64,000 bases of DNA from Galeopsis tetrahit (taxonomy: Eukaryota; Streptophyta; Magnoliopsida; Lamiales; Lamiaceae), in assembly GCA_963675135.1 (NCBI GenBank), contig OY776120.1, positions 12,614,001-12,678,000 on the forward strand, read 5' to 3'. The position numbers were made by a program, and so were the translations under genes. The notes below the pieces were generated by a model. It saw only the letters and a list, made by a program, of their open reading frames with translations. It was not told where the DNA came from and searched no databases. Below, in pieces: positions 12,866-24,290 of the stretch; the stretch's first letter is position 1; every line of letters starts with the position of its first letter.

Positions 12866-14361
12866 ATGTCTCAGTCTCAGGTAATTTTATCTTTGTTTTT
12901 TTTAAAATTTCAGAACTGGTTGTCGTATGAAGTACATTTCTTAGCTATTAAACGATTATGTTGGGTTGGTGTTTTAGTCGATGAAAATTTCGCACTGCAT
13001 GTTGAATATGTCATTTTCTTCACTGTTTGCGAGGGTTTCTAGTGGATTTACCGTTTTCCCCTTCCATTTTGTCTAAATATGTTTTAGTCTGAAAAAAATT
13101 AGGGCTTGTTGAGTTTGTTTTATCATTATTGCTTTGAATCGGTCGTAGATGGAAGGCGGGGCCTCGAGTTTCGATAATTCCCCACCAACGGGGAATAAGA
13201 GGTACAAGGCCAGAGCGAACAGATTGACAAATGAGAACAACAAGAGGAAGAGACGAAACTGGACTGACGTAGAGGAGTCTGTTTTGCTGAGCAAGCTTAA
13301 GGAGATTGTGCTCGATGGTTGGAAGACTGAAAATGGCTTCCGGCCAGGTTATCAGAACAAATTGGAAGAGATGATGTTGGTTGAGCTGCCCGGTACTGAC
13401 ATTCGAGCAAATCCACACATTAATTCAAAGATTATTGTTTGGAAGAGGCTATATGGCTCCCTCAACACCATGTTGAAAGATAACTCCGGAATCGGATTCA
13501 ACAACACAACGCACCTCATTGACTGTGACAATGAGATGTGGGAAAAGATTGTTAAGGTATTTACATAAAGTTTGTTCAATATATGTGTGTGGTTTAGATT
13601 GTTTACGTTTTCAGCTGTGCAAGATTTAAGGTATTTACATAAAGTTTGTTCAATATATGTGGTTGATTCTATTATGTATTTGTATTTAAGTTGTAGATTG
13701 TTTATGTTTTCAGAAAGATCCATATGCCTCAACCATGCGCTTCAAGCCCTGGCCAATGTACGGTGATTGGCTTGAGGTGTTCGGTAATGATCGAGCAACC
13801 GGATCTGGCGCTGAGGATGTGTACGAGGCTTTCAATTCCCTTGTTGATGATGATTTGCCGCCTATGGATGATGTTGAGTATGTGAACATGGAATCAGAGC
13901 AGCCGCAAGCTGAGACTCATGTTCGTGGGGAGAACGCAGACACTGACCAACCTGATGTTAATGCTAATGTTAATTGTTCAAGGGACAATGATTCAGAAAC
14001 TCAGGCACCCACACCCATGAATGGTCGTCGTCCCAATGTTTCTCGTAAGCGAAGCACTTCAGCAGCAGCTGTGAATTCTGAAGATCCACTGATGAACGTG
14101 CTAGGTCAGATGGCCACATCCTCCGACAATCGCTTAGGCGTGATTTGTGATGCGTTACAATATGAGTCAAAACTAGGTCTTAAGAGGCACGACATCTATA
14201 ACCTTCTTGGCGACATTCCAGGGTTGACTCTTGATCAGAGGATTGACATATGTAACGTGCTCGTTCAGAACACTGCCGTCATGGAGATGTTCTTGGGTTT
14301 TCCGCCTGAAGCGCGTGCTCGGTTTGTGCACCGGATCATATCGGGTGATCTTCGTTTATGA
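12866..14361 (+). CDS. Harbinger ORF1: Myb/SANT-like DNA-binding protein
   Basis: Exons 12866-12880, 13149-13556 and 13714-14361 join in phase to give about 356 aa. The first exon is tiny (MSQSQ) and ends at a good donor (CTCAG|GTAATT). If it is not used, translation starts at 13149 (351 aa). Residues about 35-140 form a trihelix/Myb-SANT-like domain (RRNWTDVEESVLL, GFRPGYQNKLEEMM, WKRLYGSLNTML), followed by a KDPYA motif and FKPWPMYGDWLEVFG, typical of the plant family that travels with PIF transposases. The C-terminal half is acidic, then helical (LGQMATSSDNRL, LTLDQRIDICNVL). In known PIF/Pong elements ORF1 helps the transposase reach the DNA ends; the same role is inferred here. An upstream non-coding exon may end near 12749 (CACG|GTAAGG) with an acceptor at 12839. 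Confidence 0.85.
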
Positions 14362-15319
14362 AGGATGTTTGGTTGTTTTTTTGGATGGGCCTGGTGTTGT
14401 TGAATGAAACTTAAATTCTCTCCCTTTTTGGCATCTTAAATACTTTGTTGCCTATATTTTAGGCTGTTGAATACTCTATATTTTGTCAACTTTTTGTACA
14501 ATCTTTTGATACATTTGCGTAGTTTATGGATGTTTAAGTATTTTGGTTGAATGTTGTTATGCTTCCTGCCTTGGTACATTTTGTATATTTGAATGAATGC
14601 ATTGTTGTTGAATTTGTTGGCCTGATTGGGGTGTTTGTTTATGAAGTAGTGTTTATTGTTTGATTTTGAATCAGTTGTGGGGTTGGTAGTCACTAGTCAG
14701 GCACTCAAGAGTCAAGCCCATATGTGTGGGGAAGAAAGTGACTTTAAAGACAACCAAAACAATGAAAAACAACGAATATAAACACTATTTTTCATGACAA
14801 CGAGATATGTACCCCAACGTGTGTTCATTGTGCACGAACAGATACGAACTTCTACTAACGAAATATATGTGTTCATTGTGCAACGTCTACATCATAGTCA
14901 GTTGTACAAAATATGTTTCTATTATGTCATAATTTTACAATTACAATTGTGGGCTAATTGTTTGGCGTTTCCTTAGGAAGTATTGTTTACAATTTTGTGA
15001 TCTTGAACAGCCAACAAGCCCACATCAATCATTGTGTATGAAAGAAAATGATGCTAAAGTAAACCAACAAAGCCATATGCACAAAAACGATATGTTACAC
15101 TGATTTCAAAACACCAAAATGGATACCCCATTGGTTCATATAATAAACTATACAACAAAATAATCTTCGTACTAGCCAAAATAAGCATAAACACAAAACA
15201 CATTAATAAAAACTCAAGCAGTCAACAATTACAAAGCCAATCCAAACAGACACAAATTATGATCCCCAATAACAGCAATGTCACAGTTTCGAATGTCCAA
15301 ACAAGCAATTCACACAAAC

Positions 15320-16699
15320 TCAAATGTCTTCTCCGGATCTCCAATGATCCCACATTTCCTGAGCCAAATTCTCTCGCCAGTCGTTAAACTGGACCGATGA
15401 CTCAACGGTATCCACAACGTCGTCATTCATTTCATCATCGGCAGGGACATCATCATGTAAATCAAACATTTCCTCGATTGGATCAACAGGCATTTGAGAG
15501 CGGCAATAATTATGGAGGAGGAAACAAGCCATGATAAGTCTAACTTGAACTTTTCTAGGATAGAACGATGTACTTCTAAGTATTCCAAAACGCCTTTTCA
15601 ATACACCAAAAGCCCGTTCTATGATATTACGTGCCCTAGTGTGTCTCATGTTGTAATGTTCGTGTGGATTAGTTGGCCTGCCGGTATTGGGACCCCACTC
15701 ACTTAGATGATACCGACAATTACGGTAAGGAACAAGAAAGCCTTCGCTGTTGGGATAACCGTTGTCACACAAATAGTACTTCCCTACAAAACACAATTTA
15801 GGTGAGATGCATGTGAAAATTTCAGGTAAGCAACATATTAGACGTACACATACTTACCTTTAGGAACTTTGAGACCATGAGGCCTGGATACAGCGTCGCG
15901 AAGTATTCTGCAATCGGCAGCAGACCCTTCCCATCCCGGAAGGACGTAAACGAATCGCATTTGTGTGTCGCATACTCCGAGCACATTGGTAGAAACACGG
16001 CCCTTCCGTGTTCTATAACGTGCTCTATCTTCCAAAGGTACATGAAGATCAATAAATGTTCCATCAAGGGCACCGAGACAACCCTATCAAAAGAAGTTGA
16101 GGATACAGTTAAGACGACAAATATAACATAAGCAGCATATAATGCAATTCAAGACGGAGGAAATGTATACCAAGAATTACCTTGAACCATTTCCATCTTG
16201 AGTCGGTGGAGTCATCAGATACAGGTACAGGCTTAACTAAGAACAGATGATGCAATTTCAAGACAGCTTTCAATACTAGGCGGACAATGGTGGATATTGT
16301 TTGACCAGACCTTTGAAAATCAAATGCCACAACCCTATTCTTTTTATGGTGAGCAAGAACAGATAAGAACACTGAAACTTGCTCTTCAACACCAACATAC
16401 TTTCGTCTTTTCAAGCCCCCTAATTCGTTCAGTAAATAACACAAATGTGCAAACGCATTTCGATCCATCCTTAGATTCGCAACACAATCAGAATCGCGAG
16501 TATGGACCAATCTATTCAAGTGTAAAATTTGCCTAGGGATTCTAGAAATCATACCCCAAGTAACGGTGCGCCTCCTGACATTTCTGTTTCGTCTAGTTAT
16601 TAGGATTGTGAGTATACATGTAAGAATGAACTGTTGGTGCAAGATCTCTTCAATTAATAAGAACATCAGAAGTTTTTTTTTCATCGAAGGGGTCAACAT
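15320..16699 (-). CDS. Harbinger transposase (DDE_Tnp_4 type)
   Basis: Exons 16699-16181, 16083-15858 and 15783-15320 join in phase to give 402 aa with no internal stop. The catalytic triad is visible: Asp in GALDGTFID (start of exon 2), Asp in YLCDNGYPNSEGF (exon 3) and Glu in IIERAFGVLKRRFGIL. Other family signatures are RMDRNAFAHLCYLL and VAFDFQRSGQTIS in exon 1, VCDTQMRFVYVLPGWEGSAAD in exon 2, and LLHNYCR in exon 3. The length is normal for PIF/Harbinger transposases. The start at 16699 is the first ATG of the open frame; MKKK at 16684 is an alternative. It should cut and paste the element at TWA sites together with ORF1. Confidence 0.9.
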
Positions 16700-17613
16700 T
16701 GTATAGATAGGAATTACCTATACGAACAACGAATAATTAGATACTCAAACAGATCACACAACAATGTTCCCAGAGCACACAAGCAATACAAACGAAATCA
16801 AAACACATATTTAAAGATTCCAAAATCCATAAACCCAAACTAAAAAATTCACACTAACCTGTTTATAATGAAAAAAATGCGGCGGAACACTAAGCCCACA
16901 AAGATAACCTACACGCAATCGATCTGGGTTATTAAAAATCTCCACCAAAAAAATACTAATCTACAATAACTAAAGCAGATCGAACATTCAAGTGAAGAAG
17001 CAAATCAAACCTTCAAGCTTTACGTCAAGTAACCAAGCGAGCAGCGAACACACACCTAAAAACCATAAGAAAATGGTGAATACGAAAAAACGAAAGAGTA
17101 ATTAAAAAAATTATTCTTCGATGTTGCGAGTTTCACCAGCGATTAAAAACCCAGATCGATTGCGTGTTTCACCAGCGATTAAAGATTATTCTGCGCACGG
17201 AGGGTTCACTGCGCGACGGCGACGGCACCACGGAATGAACGTGACGGCGGTGGTCGGTTTAGGTGGGAAGATGAAATCGCCAGAAGAAATGAAAATGGAA
17301 GACTCGATCTAATTTTTTGAAAAATGAATTAGGGTTTGGGTGTTAGCAAAAAAATCGAGGGGCAATATAGTAATCGTGCTTATACGGGGAAAATGCCATA
17401 TAGCTAATACTAGGGGGGGTTAAATAATTTTTGGAGCTGGAATAGTGATTTGGGCATATAAGGCCTATATAAGGGCAAAACCACCACTTTTTAATATAGT
17501 GGTTTTGGGCCTATTCAGGGCTGAGATATAAGCCTGTTTAGGCTATCAAACAGCCCAGATGTTGTTATACAGGTATTAAAAAGGCCTTATTTGCCATATC
17601 AAACTGGGCCTTA

Positions 17614-18177
17614 GTGTAGTATTATATGGAGAAACACCATAATCATAATATTAACTTGTGATCAGGGTCGAACCTACACAATGGTCAAGGGTGGCCTTGC
17701 CCCCCAATCCCAATCCCACCCTACTCTATCATATTCTACCCTACCTTCTATTGTATTAAAATATAGGGAGTAATATTTTTTAAAATTAATGTTAAATTAT
17801 TTTAATAGTAAATTTATTGTAAAAGTTGTCTTAAAATAAAATTTTGTTGCACTTTTGGCACAAAAATCTATCAATGTGAAAAAAATTTAAATGCGGGTGG
17901 AGAAATCAGAAATGTAGGAAAAAGGGAAATTGAAAAAGTTTTAGCGGCAGTTTAATTGGGTTTGACAATGACAAATCCCATAGTTGCATAAATATGAATA
18001 TCTCTCTCATTTGTAACTTTCTTTACATGAACAGATTCTACATCCACCACCCCTTCCATATTCTCTCATCTTTCCCCTCTCTCTAGCATCAATTTTCCTG
18101 CAAAACAATCTTGTATCTGCATAAGAATACATGAAGAGAAACCTGCTCCTGATTATTATTTAAAACAAAATAGAAAA
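17614..18177. promoter_or_regulatory. Upstream region and 5' UTR of the WD40 gene
   Basis: AT-rich sequence with CT-rich stretches (CTCTCTC near 18001 and 18065-18085) just before the start codon, typical of plant 5' leaders. GCATAAATATGAATA at about 17986-18000 is a possible TATA element. A GGTCGAACCTACAC segment near 17670 resembles one end of a hAT-like repeat, but I see no partner end. Confidence 0.35.
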
Positions 18178-19530
18178 ATGAAGAAAAGCAATCACCGTGA
18201 CCTCATGGATTTTACAGATTCCAGCATCATGACCAAGCAAATGTACAACAACACCATCCAAGCCGATCAAGACGAATACTCATTCCGCCTCAGCGACGCC
18301 TCCGAAGCCAGCCCCTCTAACCACCCGCCGCCGTCGTTCGACTCCTCCTCCAATTCCACCTGGGATCAACCCTCCCCCTTTTCAACCCCAAACATTTCCT
18401 CTCCAATATCGCAATCTCCCTGGTCCTCCCATCACAACATGACGCCCGAATCACCCTACTCTTACACAGGCATGATGGGCTCCCTCGTCCGCGAAGAAGG
18501 CCACATCTATTCATTAGCCGCCGCCGGCGATCTCCTCTACACCGGCTCCGATAGCAAAAATGTACGCGTATGGAAGAATCAGAAGGAATTCTCCGGATTC
18601 AAATCCAATTCCGGATTGGTCAAAGCCATCATAATCGCCGGAGAACGGATTTTCTCCGGCCATCAGGACGGCAAAATCCGCGTCTGGAAAATATCCGGGA
18701 AGGATCCGAGAGTTTACAAACGGGTCGGAACATTGCCGACGTTGAAGGCGAAAGTTAAAAAATCATTCAAACCTAGCAATTACGTGGAGGTGCGGAAAAG
18801 CCGCAACGCGATCTGGATCAAACACATCGACGCAATTTCGTCTCTAAGTTTAAGCGAAGACAAAGATCTGTTATACTCTGCTTCGTGGGATAAAACGATT
18901 AAAGTATGGCGAATCTCCGATTCGAAATGCTTGGAATCGATCGACGCGCACGAAGACGCGGTGAACTCCGTGGTCGCTGGATTCGACGGGCTATTGTTCT
19001 CCGGATCGGCCGACGGAACCGTTAAAGTGTGGCGGCGAGAGATGCAGGGGAAAGGCACAAAGCATTACTTCTCACAAACGCTGTTAAAACAGGAATGCGC
19101 CGTTACGTCTCTGGCGGTGGACGCCTCCTCTACGGTGGTGTACTGCGGATCGTCGGACGGGTTGGTTAATTTTTGGGAGCGCGATAAGTTTCTCTCTCAT
19201 GGCGGCGTTCTGAGAGGGCATAAGCTTGCGGTGCTGTGCTTGGCTACATCGGGGAACATTGTCTTCAGTGGATCAGCGGATACCAACATTTGTGTGTGGA
19301 GAAGGGAGGAAAGGGAGCGCCATGTTTGTTTGTGTTTATTGAGTGGCCATAGTGGGCCCGTCAAGTGCCTAGCTGTTGAAGAAGATAAGAACGCCAACGG
19401 TTATGTTGTGTATAGTGGGAGCCTCGATAAGTCGGTCAAGATATGGAGAGTTTCCGGCCAAGGCCCGCCGCCCCAAGCTCCGACAGGTGCGCCGCCTCTG
19501 CAGCATAATTGCCAAGTCCTTCTGCTATGA
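18178..19530 (+). CDS. JINGUBANG-like WD40 repeat protein
   Basis: An uninterrupted 450-aa frame, intronless as is common in this family. Residues 1-95 are Ser/Pro/Asn-rich and low complexity. Residues about 105-430 form seven WD repeats, each with a recognisable VW/IW end: KNVRVWKN, GKIRVWKI, KTIKVWRI, GTVKVWRR, LVNFWER, TNICVWRR and KSVKIWRV, with SGS/SAS-D patterns before them. Segment GTLPTLKAKVKKSFKP between repeats 2 and 3 is typical of the JINGUBANG group. In Arabidopsis the founding member restrains pollen germination through TCP4; the exact role of this copy is not shown by sequence. The C-terminus is short and Pro-rich. The coding DNA is clearly more GC-rich than the flanks, a normal feature of an intronless plant gene. 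Confidence 0.9.
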   Translation: MKKSNHRDLMDFTDSSIMTKQMYNNTIQADQDEYSFRLSDASEASPSNHPPPSFDSSSNSTWDQPSPFSTPNISSPISQSPWSSHHNMTPESPYSYTGMMGSLVREEGHIYSLAAAGDLLYTGSDSKNVRVWKNQKEFSGFKSNSGLVKAIIIAGERIFSGHQDGKIRVWKISGKDPRVYKRVGTLPTLKAKVKKSFKPSNYVEVRKSRNAIWIKHIDAISSLSLSEDKDLLYSASWDKTIKVWRISDSKCLESIDAHEDAVNSVVAGFDGLLFSGSADGTVKVWRREMQGKGTKHYFSQTLLKQECAVTSLAVDASSTVVYCGSSDGLVNFWERDKFLSHGGVLRGHKLAVLCLATSGNIVFSGSADTNICVWRREERERHVCLCLLSGHSGPVKCLAVEEDKNANGYVVYSGSLDKSVKIWRVSGQGPPPQAPTGAPPLQHNCQVLLL

Positions 19531-20919
19531 GCTGGGTGAGCAAAATGAGAAACCACTAAAGAATAATGAATGTGATGTTGTAATTTGGACGAATTAAAAG
19601 TTCATCTGAATTCGGCTAGCAAACGAAATATCACTATTTAGTTAAAAATATTTTTAAAATAGTGATACTTCATAAGCTAAAACATCATACTTCATATATT
19701 AAACATGATTATTTTGAGAAAGAAAGAAAGTTCACGTGAAGCTGGTTCACGGATGACCCGCTTATTTAATCCACAACACTTGTCTTGACTCTCATGCGGC
19801 AGATTGGATATCTCATCTGTATAGTCCAGGACTTGTCATGTATATTCGTGTTTATACAATGAATGTTACAGTTAAAACATGAAAAAAGTTTCTGCGTTGT
19901 TTTAATTGTATGTAGTATTGATAAATTTGATGTATTTTAAAAGAAGCACGATTCTGATAGCAACATATGTGTGTTGTAGTAGTAAGTTATTAATCAAACA
20001 GTCATTTCTGATTTACGATTATAGGCAATTGCTTGCTAGCTTTTTTAATTCATCTTCCTCGTAGCTATCACTTGAGATCATCATTTTCATACATTATGTT
20101 GACTACCTTTCACGGGAATACAGTATATCTTAAACTGACAGATTTTGTGATTATATATGTTCTTAATTAATTATTAGAAGCTGACTTAAGTGTGAATGTG
20201 TGATCACAATATGAATGTGAGAAATTCGTAATTCATAATTTATATATTATACACATTGATGAATCTTTTCACATGACGTTTGACTTTTGATGTAGTTTTT
20301 CTCCATTGTCTTCTCGTAATTTATAATTTAAATACTTAAATATATCAACAATGGAACAGTATATTAACATTGTTGATTAATTAGGTATTATCTCATAACT
20401 AACCTAGTTACTAACATTAAATGATATCATCAATATACATATAACCATTGACGCAAAAAAATTAAACCAGGCTATGCGGTCAGGGTCGACTCAATATTTT
20501 GCAAAATAGTATACTTAGGCTCAAATGAGATTAGGTATTGTCTATACGATCGAGTCGGACATAGATGGTCATTTTTTTAGAGTTTATTAATTAAAAAATA
20601 ATAATTAAAATTTGAACGGTAAAAAACTGCATCATACACACCTTTTTAGAAATTATTTTAGAATTTCTCCAAAATCTTAGCAGCACATGCATTATTATTT
20701 TTTTCTTTCCTTATTTACTCATAGGGATTACTATTATTATTATTTTTGAATGCAAATCGATGATTTTTGAGTATTAACAGGGTTTATTTCATACTTTCAT
20801 TCATTATCATTTTAGGTATATAAAAAATATAATAATATAAAAATTTGACCGCCTAGGAGCTAGACGATCTAAAACCACCACCTGACTGCAATTTCTAACT
20901 TCTACACTCTTACATATAA
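19531..20919. other. Gene-free AT-rich stretch
   Basis: The first 100-200 bases are the presumed 3' UTR of the WD40 gene. The remainder has no coding signal, no convincing RNA gene and no transposon with matched ends. Confidence 0.5.
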
Positions 20920-21089
20920 GAGTTGGTCTCCTACACGCGCATAGTGTGCACGTGCACACTAATGCACAAATAAACCCTTATAACTTAGAAAAAGCGAAAA
21001 TTAAGAACAAAGGTATATGCTGGTATAGGGGTTATAGCCATTTACCTTAAATCTTTAGGTCATAAGTTCGAGACCTTATGACATCAATT

Positions 21090-21345
21090 TTTTATTTAAA
21101 ATAATTCACTTTTCATTTTTAATTATTTAATCAGTCTCAATTTTTTTTAATTAAAATAATTCACTTTTCAATATATATAAATAAAGAAATAATATTATTA
21201 AATATTACCACTCTTCAAAAAAATTTAATCAGTCTCAATTTTATATTTTTTTTAATTAAAATAATTCACTTTTTAATAACAAGAATAACATTTTTCTCTA
21301 ATTAAACTTACTACTTTTCACTACCACTTTTCACTAACACTTCAG
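21090..21345. repeat. Diverged tandem repeats with AATTCACTTTTCA
   Basis: Three copies of a roughly 55-90-bp segment containing TTTAATCAGTCTCAATTTT and AATTAAAATAATTCACTTTT, grading into the CACTTTTCAC units at 21310-21340. This is the left part of the array that continues after the nested element at 22318. Confidence 0.7.
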
Positions 21346-21356
21346 TAATAAAATTA

Positions 21357-22317
21357 GGGGGAATTTCAGAAATAGCCTAGTCAAACTACTACTTATCAAA
21401 AATGGCCTTACTTATACAAAATATACAAAAATGGCCTTCTTTTATTAAATTAATTAAAAAAAAAGAAAAAAGAAAAAAAAAAAACAAGCACAATAAACAA
21501 CCAACCCTAAACAACTCTATTAAACAACCCTAAACAACCCCAAACAAGCTCCTAAACAACCTTAAACAACCCTAAACAACCCCAAACAAGCCCAGTAAAC
21601 AACCCTAAACAACCCTAAACAACCTCAAACAAGTCCAGTAAACAACCCTAAACAACTCTAAACAACCTCGAACAACCTCGAACAACCCTAAACAACCTTA
21701 AACAAGCCCAGTAAACAACCCTAAACAACCTTAAACAACCCTAAACAACCCTAAACAACCCCAAACAACCCTAAACAACCCTAAACAACCTTAAACAACC
21801 CTAAACAACCCTAAACAACCTCAAACAAGCCCAGTAAACAACTCTAAACAACCTCAAACAACCCTAAACAACCTCAAACAAAAACCCTAAACAACCTTAA
21901 ACAACCTCAAACAACTTCAAACAAGCCCAGTAAACAATCATAAACAACCCTACACAACCCTAAACAACCTGAACGAAAATTTTGAGAAGCTAAGAAGAAG
22001 AAGATAGGGAAGTGTTTGCGCGCAGAAGCTTTGGGAAGAAGAAAGAGGGGATTTTTTCTTTTAACAAAGAGGGGTTTTTTCGATCTGTGAAAGAAGATGA
22101 AGAAGCGAAGAAGAAGAAGATGGAGAAGTGTTTGCGCGCAGAGCAGAAGCTTTGGGGAGAAGAAAGTGTTTTTTCAATCTGTTCTATAGGAAGGAAGAAA
22201 GGGTCTTTTAGTTTTTTACTTTTTAATTTTTTTTATTGCAATTAAATTTGGTCAAAGAGGGATAAGGCCAAAATTAAATATGCAGTGGGTTATCCGGCCA
22301 TATTTGACAATTCCCAC
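21357..22317. mobile_element. Nested MULE-like element carrying the telomere-like array
   Basis: Terminal inverted repeats GGGGGAATTTCAGAAATAG (left) and GTGGGAATTGTCAAATATGG (right, reverse complemented). The flanks are AATAAAATTA (21347-21356) and AACAAAATTA (22318-22327), a 10-bp near-identical duplication that matches the surrounding tandem repeat, so the element landed inside that array. Its interior is the decamer array (21487-21975) and a purine-rich tract at 21985-22200 in which a segment around GAAGTGTTTGCGCGCAG occurs twice (22009 and 22125). No transposase is encoded. Confidence 0.65.
21487..21975. repeat. Tandem array of a telomere-like decamer, CCCTAAACAA
   Basis: Roughly four to five dozen copies of a 10-bp unit CCCTAAACAA with single-base variants (CCTTAAACAA, CCTCAAACAA, GCCCAGTAAACAA). 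The unit contains the Arabidopsis-type plant telomere heptamer CCCTAAA followed by CAA. It is confined to the nested element at 21357-22317, so it is not a simple remnant of a chromosome end. Confidence 0.92.
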
Positions 22318-23165
22318 AACAAAATTATCACTTCAGTAATATTACCACTTTTCACTAGTAATAGTTACCACTTTTCAGTAACAAAATTACCATTTTTCAT
22401 TAATAATAGTTACTACTTTTTCAGTAATAATAGTTATCACTTTTCAATAACAAAATTACCACTTTTCACTAATAATAGTTACCACTTTTCAATAACAAAA
22501 TCACCACTTTTTAATAATAATAATTACCACTTTGAAAAGTAACAAAATTATCACTTTTCAAATTCTAAATCGAAACCTATATCTATTTCAAATCTACCAA
22601 AATCACCCCTTGAACGAAAGCAAAGGGGAAGCAGAAGTGAATATTCATACCTAAGCTATCAATCAAGAAACATGATAATTCTGGGACATATCGCATAATC
22701 TGAGACTAACACTTCAAAAGTTTAAAATCAAATTCAATAACAACAATTACCACTTTTAAATAACAAAAATCACCACTTTTCAATAACAAAAATCACCACC
22801 TTTCAATAATAAATTTACCACTTTTCAATAATAAATCATAATAAATTTACCACTTTTTATTTTTTCCAATAAGAACAATTACAACTTTTCAATAATAATA
22901 ATTACCACTTTTCACTTACAAGAGTTACACTTTTCAATAATAATAGTTACCACTTTTCAGTAACAAAATTACCACTTTTTAATAATAATAGTTACCACTT
23001 TTCAGTAACAAAATTACCACTTTTTAATAATAATAGTTACCACTTTTCAATAACAAAATTACCACTTTTCAATAATAATAGTTACCACTTTTCAACAACA
23101 AAATTACCACTTTTCAATAATAATAGTTACCACTTTTCAATAATAAAAGTTACCACTTTTCAACA
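22318..23165. repeat. Minisatellite with TTACCACTTTTCA core
   Basis: Many copies of an approximately 20-bp unit, alternating TAATAGTTACCACTTTTCA and TAACAAAATTACCACTTTTC, in direct orientation and partly organised as a 41-bp dimer (clearest at 22940-23160). A non-repeat interruption occurs at about 22560-22740. Confidence 0.9.
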
Positions 23166-24055
23166 CCTCACTCATCTCTGTTTTTTGAAGAAAAAAACCC
23201 CCAAATTTCATATTCTGCTTTCAGCTATAAGAGGTATCCATAAGAGGTATCCAGAAGCATAAAAACATACATACATAGAGTTTACAAATTTGAACAAAGT
23301 TCTCACTATTGCATTAACTGTCAAAACAATTACTATGATTAATTCTCCAATTTTCAAAGGAGTAATTTTGTTGCATTGGCACCCTTGCTGTTATCCATTC
23401 CCACATACTTCCTTTCACCTCCTCTACCCCACTCTTCGATCCACTTCCCAACTCAGATTGTTAAAGATATATTACCCACACAATGCACACCCACAGACAT
23501 ATCCTATCCCACTTAACCCATGCTACTTTGCCATTGTTCTCGCTCCCACTCCAAAGAAAGTTTTGTTGTAAGGAAATTAAATCACTCAAAGTTCTTTTTG
23601 GTAGCATGTAGAAGGATATAGGTATACACCTGATTTTTCAATATGAAAACAATTGCGCAGGGTATTGAAGCAGAAACTCTAACTTCCAAAATCCTAACCA
23701 ATTCAAACCAGTAAGTTGCTAATTAAAAAAAAAAAAAAAACCAGCTCCTTATAGTACACATTTCTTCAGATTCCCCAAAGTCTATATGAAAATGCAACTA
23801 GAGAGAAGATCGAAGTATGTTCATGTTTAAGATACTGCAAAATTAAGTATGCTTGTCTAATAAGCATTTATTCAAACACATGGAGGACATTAATCAACTA
23901 AATTGAAATTAAAAAACTCTGCTAAAAAACGAAAATGAAACTTCACCTTTAAATCAAGATGTTTTTCTCAACCACAATACACTTGCAAATCAAGATCCAG
24001 CTCCTCGATGAGATATACCAACATTCTCAAGTTAAAACTGCACACACCATTCCCT

Positions 24056-24290
24056 TGGCACGTCTTCAGGAGACACCAGAATCACTTGCGGCTCAGAATG
24101 CGTAAATCTCGCGATAATCGGTGCGCAGAGCTGCACAACTCCGCGACGGCTCTTCCTGACAGGCGACAGCTTGCTCCAAAACTTTGGTTTCAAAGCCAAA
24201 ACTCGGCCAAAACTTTTCCGCTCGGCTCTGCAGGGCATGATTCACCGCAAATGCGCCGTGAATTAGCCGCGTCACTACCACTTGCGCCAT
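24056..24290 (-). pseudogene. Gene-like fragment inside the Mutator-type element, function not recognised
   Basis: On the minus strand an ATG at 24290 follows a CT-rich leader (24300-24350) and opens MAQVVVTRLIHGAFAVNHAL. A neighbouring frame of the same strand continues as FGRVLALKPKFWSKLSPVRK and then VQLCAPIIARF. The residue style (Ser/Arg/Lys-rich, few acids, VQLCA-like cut region) resembles a plastid transit peptide, and the frame change looks like a small indel. This segment is more GC-rich than its surroundings. I do not recognise the parent gene. It may be a captured host 5' end. Confidence 0.35.

Larger units (their letters stand above)
12317..17610. mobile_element. Complete PIF/Harbinger DNA transposon
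   Basis: The left end reads GGCCCCGTTTGATA and the right end, reverse complemented, GGCCCAGTTTGATA (13 of 14 match). TTA flanks both ends (12314-12316 and 17611-17613), the usual TWA duplication of this superfamily. The 5.3-kb interior encodes both proteins these elements need: a Myb/SANT-like ORF1 on the plus strand and a DDE transposase on the minus strand, in convergent orientation. Both reading frames look intact once introns are removed, so the element may be recent and possibly autonomous. The 14362-15319 interval between the two stop codons holds only presumptive 3' UTRs; 16700-17610 is the presumptive transposase 5' region. Confidence 0.93.

Noticed and set aside
21015..21085. Possible tRNA/SINE box B (AGTTCGAGACC) with a short stem
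   Set aside because: No matching A box at the right spacing and no cloverleaf; lies inside the Mutator-type element.
21487..21975. True interstitial telomere or chromosome-fusion point
   Set aside because: The unit is a decamer, not the 7-bp telomere repeat, and it is bounded by transposon-like inverted ends with a target duplication.
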